A DNA stretch of 64,000 nt from Synchiropus splendidus (taxonomy: Eukaryota; Chordata; Actinopteri; Syngnathiformes; Callionymidae), in the NCBI RefSeq assembly GCF_027744825.2, contig NC_071336.1, positions 18,446,501 through 18,510,500 on the forward strand, read 5' to 3'. The notes beneath the pieces are model-generated. The model searched no databases. It was given only the letters and a program-made list of their open reading frames with translations, and was not told the DNA's origin. The position numbers and the translations under genes were made by a program. Positions 52,345-61,354 of the stretch are shown in pieces (within the stretch, counting starts at the first letter, position 1; each line of letters starts with the position of its first letter).

Positions 52345-52730
52345 GTTGACAAATGGGAAGCCTTTGGAAAACTACTGGTAATGAAGTGGTGTTTCTCGTA
52401 CTGACAGACAGAGTGGTGTCGGTCTAAACTCCACATTTGCTCGAGTGGCTGGAATTCTGGCTCCGTTGATCAAACTTCTCGTCATCGTTCATGAAACGAT
52501 CCCCATGTTGATCCATGGAATCATTCCAATCATTGCTGCGGTTCAGTGCCTGTTTCTGCCTGAGACGCGCAACACTCAGCTGCAGGATCACGCTGAAGAC
52601 TTGTAAGTCCAGCTACAATTAATATCTCCTGATTTCATTTGACACAAGAAAGGAATCTTGACGAAAAATGTTTTTGATGATGAAACCTCCAGCAACAGAT
52701 GGAACACTTCCAAAGCAAACCAAATTCTAG
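52345..52730 (+). pseudogene. SLC22 relic copy D: exon 9 and truncated exon 10
   Basis: Exon 9 (52408-52602) keeps its open frame, acceptor and GTAAGT donor, and matches exon 9 of copies A-C at nearly every base. One change gives [12 protein letters not shown] instead of [12 protein letters not shown]. In exon 10 the acceptor and first 22 coding bases are deleted (sequence runs from the intron straight into GATGATGAAACCTCC). Exons 1-8 are absent. It lies between copies B and C, so the array once held at least four units. Confidence 0.9.
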
Positions 52731-52969
52731 TTGGCCAGGACAACTGACTGTGCTGTGAGCCACTCCACCAAGCTTTTTATTTAAACATACTTTATGATGC
52801 CTCATTATGTTTAGAGAGTTTCAAGTCTCAGTGTTTTCAGTGTCTATAATGTCTATTAAAAAAATGTTATCCATGTATTTTCCATAACAGCTCTACATTG
52901 AAAATGCAACACTTGTAAAAGTGTGGCTGACTAGACGAAAAATAAATGGGTATAGATAAAAAAAAAAAA

Positions 52970-53276
52970 AATCAGTAACTCCATCATTTGTTTGGTGAAG
53001 AAAACAAAGACCAAAGCACCAAAACAGCCAGATTTTATGCAGTTGGCCATGAAAGAAAGATGGAAAACCAGTGGCCTGTTTGACCACCATCAGCAGCAAC
53101 AGAAGCATTACGACATCTTCTCATCCAACAGATACAGTAGGTCTTGTCCTGAAGCAATGCTTTTCAATTTGATCAACTGTTCCCACCCCAGAAATGTGTT
53201 GGCAGTCACACTGTCTATGCCATACTCTGAGGTGCCAATACTGCGACAGCCCAAAGGAGCACTCAGCGTCAAATAG
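52970..53276 (+). CDS. Unidentified short reading frame, copy 1 (downstream of relic D)
   Basis: Frame with KKTKTKAPKQPDFMQLAMKE, RWKTSGLFDHHQQQQKHYDI, SCPEAMLFNLINCSHPRNVL and MPYSEVPILRQPKGALSVK, then TAG. There is no ATG at the natural start; the first ATG lies 14 codons into the recognisable part (53037). It is about 95 residues long and may be one exon of a neighbouring gene or a decayed gene. The composition looks protein-like, but I do not recognise the family. A close second copy lies at 61636-61953, and a damaged one lies near 48580. Confidence 0.35.
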
Positions 53277-53844
53277 TGATGATTTGAAAGTCTCATCGTA
53301 CTTCAGCTTTAATGATGTCACTCAACTGAACGCTTAATACGTCACTAATGAAAGTATTGAAACAGAAGAAGAACTGGATTGTGATGACCGTCATTTATAT
53401 TCATCATCACCATATAATTCCAGCTCTTCACGTAATGCGCATGAATTTTGTTGTTTTCATGACGTCTTCAAATGGGCTGAACAGAACACCATTGTCAGGC
53501 ATTTTTTTGTTGGTAGCCAATGGGTTCAGGTGAGGATAAAGTATGTAAATATTCCATCTTGAAGTTGATCTGTTTACGATATTTGAAAGTCACATTCCAT
53601 AACTTGCTTTTATTTCACTTTGATTTTGCTGACTTAACACTGTCTCCACCCCAGTTTGTCTCTGTGAGCTTCACAGATCTGCTGTAGTCCAGAGCTGCAA
53701 CCGATTCATGACATTGAATTTGGTGAATTCTTATTGTAGCCGCTCACCGTCCTGCCTTCCTCAATGTTCATCCCATCTTCCGTCCTGAAGCCAGCCACAT
53801 CGTCATCCACAAGCACAGTGCCACAAGATCCCAGACGTCAGACG

Positions 53845-54110
53845 CACTGAACGGAGGTCCCATTCCCAAATGCCCCAGAATTGCTGCAGTCCAAAAGAGA
53901 AGCATCTCCCGGTCACTGGCCTCTGGCTGAGTCTGTGTCGGGGTTAGACTTCTTGAGGCAGCTCAAGGAGCCCACACCAGCAACTTTGGGGCTACTCATC
54001 AAGGACAGTTCCCGTGAAGGTCCCAAATCTGTCCGCTTGCGCCACCGGATGATAACATCACATGCGGCAGATACGTTTACGAAATATAAGCGTGTTCTTC
54101 TCCACAGTCT
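53845..54110 (+). pseudogene. Unidentified short reading frame downstream of relic D
   Basis: From the stop at 53848-53850 the frame reads TEVPFPNAPELLQSKREASP, LAESVSGLDFLRQLKEPTPA, TLGLLIKDSSREGPKSVRLR and HRMITSHAADTFTK. The counterpart at 48795-49030 has a small deletion and other changes that shift the frame. It may be another exon relic of the same unknown gene as 52970-53276. No family was recognised, and it could be chance. Confidence 0.25.
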
Positions 54111-54113
54111 ATT

Positions 54114-54505
54114 ACACAACTCTGAAGACGTTTTTATTCATTTGCCAGGTGAAAATGTGCATCCATGATGGAGTTTTGACCTTTACCGAATCGGTCCTTC
54201 CACTCCTGGGTCTGCCGAACCACATGACGTGTTTGGCTGACATTTGATATCGCACCAAAATCAGAATGGACTCCTTAGCAGACAATTATGCACAGTTAAG
54301 GTATTTTTTTTAATCTATTTGTCAGATGGAAATGAAGGGGGAAGGAGTACCCAATAGACATCAGCCAATCAGGACGTGTGTTTGGGCAAACCCCGAAACC
54401 CCCTCATGGAAGCTCATTCTTCCCTGGCAAATCAATAAAAATATCTTCACAGGTGTATAATTGATGAGTTAATTTGGGTTTTGGTGCAATATCAAATCTA
54501 AGCAA
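54114..54505. repeat. Interleaved inverted repeats
   Basis: 54125-54160 is an inverted copy of 54408-54450 (block TTTGCCAGG / CCTGGCAAAT.AATAAAAA). 54235-54262 is an inverted copy of 54474-54500 (GATATCGCACCAAAA / TTTTGGTGCAATATC). The order is x, y, x', y', so this is not a simple hairpin. Confidence 0.6.
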
Positions 54506-54924
54506 AGAGCATGCCAGCCAATCACGACACGTTGTTCCACAGACTGCAGAGAAGAATGGACGTATACTTTGCAAACAACCCGATGACAAAGAACATATTT
54601 TTGTGGATATAAATATTAGGCATACGGCATCAAATTCTTACAATATTCTCTTCCTCATGAAAACATTTGAAAAACAAACTATCGTATCTGCCAGATGTGA
54701 CGTCATCATCCCGGGACACGTTCGGTACCGACACCACCACGAGAGCTTCACCTCCTCTATAAAGGTTATTGTATGGTTGAGAGAATGAACCATATAAGGG
54801 ATATGTTGGGGCACTTCCTGGCCATGATCACCTCTCCACCAGGCCTCTACATTTGGCCCCTGGTACGAATGTCGGCCAAACTGTCAGACAAGAAGTACAG
54901 CTGCAGTTCTTGGTAGATTGAGTC

Positions 54925-54980
54925 AGACTCGGGGAATGGATGACGTCAATAGACATGACAGATGCCTGTTTTCACCCTCC
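54925..54980 (+). mobile_element. Possible DIRS-type reverse transcriptase scrap
   Basis: A translation of GEWMTSIDMTDACFHPP resembles the SIDLxDAYFHIPI strand of DIRS/Ngaro reverse transcriptase. The match is too short to be sure. Confidence 0.25.
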
Positions 54981-55204
54981 AGTTTTTCTTTAGTCACGTT
55001 CTCACGGCACCAGTTAACACGACTGGATGAGGTAAGCTGTAATAACTGCAGGTGAGTCTGGTCGTGCATTGCTAATGCTCCAAGTCAATATATTTGCGTC
55101 AAGATAAGATAAACAAAGATGGCGAACTAATAAAGAAGTTGGACTTACAGTATGAAGCCTCACATTGTGCATATAGGCTCCTTGTTGAATAAATGTATTC
55201 AATC

Positions 55205-55315
55205 ACCCCATCCTCACTCCCATGGCGTAACATCGTGACGTTGTGAAACTTGACTTTACATCCTATTCTGACGACAAAGACAGCCTTCGGCGCAACATGT
55301 TGATGCACTAGGTTT
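55205..55315. repeat. Unnamed interspersed repeat, copy 2
   Basis: Counterpart of 17390-17500: CTCACTCCCATGGCGTAA, CGTGACGTTG, GACTTTACATCCT, CAGCC and GCAACATGTTGA blocks in the same order. Confidence 0.5.
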
Positions 55316-56317
55316 TCAATTTTCACACGTTCCGCCTCTCGCAGCAGCACAGCAAATAAAAAAACGCATGAGCATCTGCAGGCATCATATTTACATTCAT
55401 TAAAACAATTATTTCAACCAACAAACCCCATGTCTGTCAAACTCTGCTCACTGTCTTCCAGCATGAGGTCTGCAGATCCAGCAGCTGGGTGAGAGACTCT
55501 GCTGCAGCTGCCTGCTCTTACTAAAGAAGCTGCAGCGTTTGAGAAGGGCAAATACATGTTCCTCCTCCTCACAGATAAAAACACACTTCTTCATCTTTTA
55601 AGACAATATTTAGCAGCGTCTGAAGTAAGCAAGTGGCGCATCATCAATCCCATGATTCTTTCTGGCTCACATGAACGCGCTTCCTGATGTCAAGCCCTTT
55701 CATGACACCATCAGTTAAGTTTCATCTTGATGACAGTGTTGAGAACTCTTAAACCGTGGGTTACCATGATGTGGTCCTCTTCCAAGTGACCCACGGATCA
55801 CGTGAGAGTATCACGTGTCTGTATCATTTGCCACCTCACTAGTACTCATGTTATCATCTTGACTCTAACCAGTGAGGGGCACGTGCTCACCCACAGTCTC
55901 CACAGTATCATCACTAGTCAGAGGTTAAAGTTACTGTGGTTTTTTGCTGGTTAATCTAAAGATCAACATCTCTTTAAACAAGCCATCGCCTGTATCTGTT
56001 ATCAAAGCGCATGAGTTCATAACATTAGTTCATGAACTCAAGCGTGAGATCAGACTCACTTTTTGCCTGTCAACTGTAATTTTTATGAATCATTTCTCAG
56101 TCATCTGACTGAGATATTAAAAATTAACGACAGCAAAGGGATTACTTTTTTTCCTCCCTGAAGTCCAAGGTCCTTGATGAACCCTAAACCACAAGGCTCC
56201 TGCTCATGGTCAGCAATCTCCGCTGTCAGCTTAAATATTAACTTCCAAGATGAATCTGACTGTAGTGAAGTTCTGCAGTCTCCTGTAGACACTTGCCAGG
56301 ACATCGAGGGACCAAAC
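55316..56317 (+). promoter_or_regulatory. Spacer and presumed promoter/5' UTR of SLC22 copy C
   Basis: Only the last 90 bp before the ATG resemble copies A and B (TTAACTTCCAAG, CTGACTGTAGTGA, CATCGAGGGACCAAAC). 55718-55741 matches the segment that precedes relic D. The rest is not recognised. No TATA box was found. Confidence 0.35.
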
Positions 56318-59300
56318 ATGAGCACCTTTGCTGAGATCCTGAAAGAGATCGGGGAGTTTGGCCTCTTCCAAAAGCGCATGGTTGCAGCGTTATGCATCCC
56401 CAACCTGTTTGTGGCTTTTGATATCATGAGTCCTGTGTTCATGGGACTGTCTTTCCCGAACCACTGCAACACGGACTGGATCCTGAAGCAGGCGCCCAAC
56501 CTGACAGAGGAGAGGCAGAAGAATCTCACCATCCCGGTCGACAGAGATGGAAACTACGAAAGCTGTAGAATGTTCATGCCGGTGGATTGGGATCTGGAGT
56601 GGATCGAAAAGTACGGGCTCAACACCACCACCGCGTGTATCAACGGGTCGGAGTTTGAGAAGCCCAGTGGGTCCTCCAGTCTGGTGACCGAGGTGAGGAG
56701 GAACAGCTTTAAAATGCCCATTTCATGCTAACTAGGACCTTTTTACCTGGTTTATAACTGTCTGAGCTTGTTTTTCTTTCTTTCTTCGTTTAATTTTTCC
56801 ATTTTCAATTTTGTTTTTCATGTACGTCTCTGCTCTCAGTTCAACCTGGTGTGCGACCAGAGCAGCTTAATAGAAATCTCTCTGTCCATTAACATGGGTG
56901 GAATTGCGGTTGGCTCGTTGGTGCTTGTGCCGATGGCAGACAGGTACAAACATTCACACAGCAGAGGGATAGGTATTTACACGCCCTTTTCTCCTCAGGT
57001 TTGGTCGGCGTCGCGTGGTCTTGCTTTCACTCCTCATGCTGTTCCTGTTTGATATCGGTGCAGGTTTCTCACCCAACTTCTATGTGTACATGGTTCTTAA
57101 ATTCCTCAGTGGTATCTCCTCCTCTGGCATTCTTGCCAACGCATTTGTGATCGGTGAGTGGACTGCAGCACTCCTCGATGAGTGAAGCTCGGTCAGATGT
57201 CTATTCTTTTTCCATCAGAAATAAAATGTACGTAATCTTCATGATTGATGGTTTGTGAAGAGAGAGTTTGTTGTCTGTGGAATACCACAGTTGATGTGTT
57301 CAGATTGATGAATTCAGCTAAAATGCTGCTGAAGGGAGGTGAATACAGCATAGATTTGCTCAGGTTATATTTCTGTTGTTTCACACCAATAGAAATTTAT
57401 CAAACAGCATAGCACAATGTACAGCAGGGGTCTCCAACCTTTTCCCCTCAGTGAGCTACTTTTAGACATGGAAAACAGCTGACAGCTATTCGTGCATCGC
57501 AATATTTATCGATACACTTCATTGAACAAGACCATCATTTCATTGTTTTGCAAGAAGGGGCAATTCGGGCAGGGTTTGGGATGTCACACAGGCTTACATA
57601 TACAATTTAAAGTTTACAGTAGGTTAGATATTTTGGCCTTTGTGAAGACTATTGGCCTTTATGAATAAAAAACAAACCATGACAATAAAATGTGAAACTA
57701 GATTTGGACAATACAGACATAATGTTCTATGACCTGAACATAAAATCTGTAGAACTCAGAGGTTCATTTAAATCAAAACCATGACACATCCTCAATGTGC
57801 AAGTAGGCCTAAATAGCTCAAACTCTTATTATGAAACAAAGAGTTCATAATTTTCTTTCAGAAACATTTTCAGCGTCTTGGTTAAAAATAAATATCTCAA
57901 CCTCAGATTATTAATTAAAAGTCGAAATTTGTGAAATATCACATTCACACCACACACATGCCTGGCACTGCATGGATGAGACAAGAGAGGTGTACTGTGG
58001 TGAGTAGCCACCTAAGTCAACCCTGATCAGACTGACAGATCAGTTATGTCCAAGCACATGTTGGGGTTTGCCACAAATGTTTTTCAACTTTTCCAAAGTC
58101 CCCTAATCCCTCACAAAACTTCTTTTCAAGCTTTGCCAGTAGGTCACAGTATTTAGAAACGTCTGAATGCCCAAAAGGAGTTCATAATCCTCCTGGTCCC
58201 ATGATATGGTCAAAATCCAGAACCTTGTTGGTGAATAATGCAATGATAGTTCAGAATCTTGGGGAAGTCCGGGTCATTTTTGCAGTGCCCAATGAACCCA
58301 TGAATGAGGGCCTATGGTGGTAGTTTTCAATAGAAGAAGAGCGAGAAACTCTTCCTTCGTTCCATGCGAATGAAAACTGTGAGCTGGGCTGTGTCGCTCG
58401 AGTCCACTGATTCATCGCATTGAATGGAATACCACTTGCATCTTTTAATGTGCGAGTCCCATTGTGTCATGGCATCTTCAGACAGCACAGTCATTCACCT
58501 GGCGTGAAAATATCACCCCAGTTGGCTCACTTATTGATGAGTCAGGTGTCAGGTGCATGTGATGCTGCTGTACTGGGATCAACTGTGATGACAATTCTTT
58601 CTGGATTCCAATGTGCAGAGGTTGGTGACCATTTGCAAAACACAGAGGCTTTGTTTTCTTCTTCTCAATGACGCAGGAACAACATTCAGATCCCTTATCT
58701 GATTTAAATGCACAATGGGAATAATAAGAAACATGCTGATCTTTTTTTTATTTAAAAGCACAACACATGAATCATTCAAACAGAATGATGAGAACCAACC
58801 AAAGGAGGTTGTAAGAAAAGTCACACTCTGCAGACATAGACGATGATATCATGTTTCTTCTGCTTTAACAGGTGGAGAGTGGAGTGAATCCTCCAAATTT
58901 GCCTTGTGTACTATATTATGCCATAGTTTCTACCCACTCGGACTGATGATGTTGGCTGGCATCGCCTACTTAATCCAAGACTGGAGGATCCTGCACTTCA
59001 TTCTCTTCAGTCCTCTTGTTCTCGTGCTGGGTATATTTTATTGGTGAGTTGCTTTTGAGACCACCTCAACACCAGTGACGCGCGGTGAGGCACTGACTTC
59101 AGAACAATCAGATTTATAAACACATGAACCCTACAGAGTATCCTACTCACCATTTGACTGGCAGCAGTTAGGTTCTATCAGCTTTTTGACATAGAAACTG
59201 TAGTGTACAAATAAGCAAAAAACGTTATTATGGCCATACCTTTTTGCTGTTTGGCGAGCGGGTGGTGAGCTTCTTGCCTCAGGCAACTCGGCGCTAGACG

Positions 59301-61354
59301 CTGGAAACTACGTGTACACCGCAACTCCACACAAACATGTCGGGCAGTAAAGGGTCTGATTGCTGTCTGGACGAACAACATCGTTCAAAAACAACAGCTG
59401 GGAGCTGCAGGAAAATTGAGCCCCGGAGCGCAGTGCAGGGCAGCGGTCCAGGACTCGCGATGTTTGATGACTCACATGTTTTCGCCTTTATTAATGGCTG
59501 ATAAACATCCATTTTATTGACAGACAAATTTGCTGAAATGAATATTGCCGTGCTCTACAGTAGTTATTTTCACCGCTGAGGTCTCGCCACAGCGCAGCTG
59601 TCTGCATGAGCACAGCGAAGAGGAAAGACATTGATTTCCCCCCAAGTTACTGAAGATCACCAGACTATTCGTTGATCGTTTCTGACGTCGGAATCTGAAC
59701 TTCATTGATTAAAACCTTCTCGATCGTCAGTCATCTCTCTCACTGTGTTCAACGTGTTGTGAGAGCTGGGTGGATCAATCAAGGTTGTTGTTTGTTGTCA
59801 CTTTTTCTGTTGTCGCAAGAAGAATCCCTGGGATCACAAGTGCCCCGCCTCACCTTCCTCCCCTGACTGCACATCACTGCTCAACGCTCATTTATACCTC
59901 AGTCAGTTAACACAGGAGTAACTTTCCTTTTGGTGGCTGACCACCAGGGTTCTGCCAGAGTCGGCTCGCTGGCTCCTCACGCAGGGCAGGAAGGAGGAGG
60001 CCATACGGATGATTCGCTGGGCAGCAAAGGTCAACGGGAGAGCAGCTCCAGATCATCTCCTGGAGAAGGTGAGGCTGCAACCACTGGATCTCATCATGTA
60101 ATGACACAACTCATGGCCGTCTAGCTGGAGGATGAAGGCACGGCTAAAAAAGGCACCATGATCGACATCTTCAGAATACCATCTCTGAGGAAATGTACCT
60201 TCATCATGAGCTTCCTGTGGTGAGTTCATTATTGAGTCATAGCATCAAGTACAACCAGTCAGTCCTCGGGGTGAAGTACAGTGGACTCAATCAAGACATG
60301 AGCTATTGATAAGGAGTTTGACACTCAATGGTAATTTGAGGGGATCCATGTAAACAGCCAACATTCAAGGAAATGGAGCCATTTTTTAGGCCTCAAGGAG
60401 CCTCTGCTGTCACTTAATCGTAAATAATAGTTAACTCTGCTCTCTCCTCCTCTCTGCTGATAGGTTTGCAACTAGTATGGTCTATAATGGACTCAGCGTG
60501 AACGTGGGTGGATTTGGTCTGAGCATCTACATCACTCAGTTGATCTTCGCTTTGGTTGAAATTCCTGCTTGTTTTGGAGTCCTGCCTCTGATAGACTACT
60601 TAGGAAGGAAGTACCCTCTGTCAGGGCTGCTCTCATTTGGAGGACTAGCTTGCCTTGGAATTCTCGCAATTCCTAAAGGTACTCTATTCCCAGTGCAACT
60701 ACTGTGGGTTCCTCCTTGCTCTCTGGTCTCCTTCTACGATCTATAAACGCACGGACGTTCTGTCGTGCGTGTGTGTCTAACTTGATCGTGTTGATTTTCT
60801 CCTCCATCAGATCTGCCTGTTGTGGTGACCGTTGTTGCTGTTCTGGGAAAATTTGCTTTGACAGGCTGTTTTTCCATAGTCTACGTTTACACCGCTGAGC
60901 TGTACCCCACCAACGTGAGGTAGTGTGGGGATTCTTGAGGGTGAAAATGGGAAACCTTTGGAAAACTACTGGTAATGAAGTGGTGTTTCTCGTACTGACA
61001 GACAGAGTGGTGTCGGTCTAAACTCCACTTTTGCTCGAGTGGCGGGAATTCTGGCTCCGTTGATCAAACTTCTCGTCATCTTTCATGAAACGATCCCCAT
61101 GTTGATCCATGGAATCATTCCAATCATTGCTGCGGTTCTGTGCCTGTTTCTGCCTGAGACGCGCAACACTCAGCTGCAGGATCACGCTGAAGACTTGTAA
61201 GTCCAGCTACAATTAATATCTCCTGATTTCATTTGACACAAGAAAGGAATCTTGATGAAAAATGTTTTTGCGTTGCAGAAAGTCAGAGGACAAAGGTGTT
61301 ATGATGAAACCTCCAGCAACAGACGAAAATCTTCAGAAGCAAACCAAATTCTAG
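56318..61354 (+). CDS. slc22a13: SLC22 organic anion transporter, copy C (slc22a13-like)
   Basis: Ten exons with the same lengths and phases as A and B: 56318-56692, 56840-56943, 56999-57153, 58872-59043, 59948-60068, 60125-60219, 60464-60678, 60811-60919, 61002-61196 and 61279-61354. This gives 538 residues and TAG, unbroken. It is the most diverged copy in its membrane segments: helix 1 reads [20 protein letters not shown], exon 2 has [20 protein letters not shown], and exon 7 has [17 protein letters not shown] and LGRKYPLSG. The extracellular loop, exon 5 and most of exon 9 are nearly identical to the other copies. Loop motif ADRFGRR and LPESARWLL are kept. ATG 56318 is chosen by alignment with A and B. 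An in-frame upstream ATG at 56177 would add 47 residues. Introns 3 and 4 carry transposons. Confidence 0.85.
57425..58850 (-). mobile_element. Decayed hAT transposon in intron 3 of copy C
   Basis: The left end starts CAGGGGTCTCCAACCTTTTC then GTGAGCTACTTTTA, the classic terminus of fish and mammalian hAT/Charlie-type elements. On the minus strand, 58460-57990 reads as transposase with many breaks: [42 protein letters not shown]. These resemble the GTF2IRD2/Charlie-type hAT transposase. The right terminus was not found; the end given is approximate. Confidence 0.65.
59065..59072. repeat. Left target-site duplication of hAT-like element
   Basis: CTCAACAC directly before the element. The right copy reads CTCAACGC (one mismatch). 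Introns 4 of A and B have the uninterrupted site CTCAACGC or CTCAACAC. Confidence 0.75.
59073..59879. mobile_element. 807-bp non-autonomous hAT-like element in intron 4 of copy C
   Basis: Starts CAGTGACGCGCGGTGAGG and ends CCTGACTGCACATCACTG, imperfect terminal inverted repeats of about 18 bp beginning CAGTGAYGYGC. It is flanked by an 8-bp duplication, as expected for hAT. It is absent from the same intron in copies A and B, which gives an empty-site comparison. No transposase motif is seen inside. Related sequence lies at 51070-51770. Confidence 0.8.
59880..59887. repeat. Right target-site duplication of hAT-like element
   Basis: CTCAACGC directly after the element end; see the left copy at 59065. 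Confidence 0.75.

Larger units (their letters stand above)
52731..54790. other. 3' flank of relic D, homologous to the flank of copy C
   Basis: 52731-53560 corresponds to 61355-62190 and 54515-54790 to 62195-62420. The part between (53560-54514) is missing from C. 53750-54070 corresponds to 48715-49030 downstream of B. The flank therefore belongs to the duplicated unit. Confidence 0.75.

Noticed and set aside
52345..53560. Joining exon 9 of relic D to copy B as an alternative 3' end
   Set aside because: Copy B has its own complete exons 9 and 10, and a 4-kb stretch of LINE and hAT-like sequence lies between. It cannot be excluded without transcripts.
53881..54168. Reading the frame downstream of relic D as a confirmed gene
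   Set aside because: The counterpart near 48800 is frameshifted, there is no start codon or clear splice site, and no family was recognised. It is kept only as a low-confidence relic.
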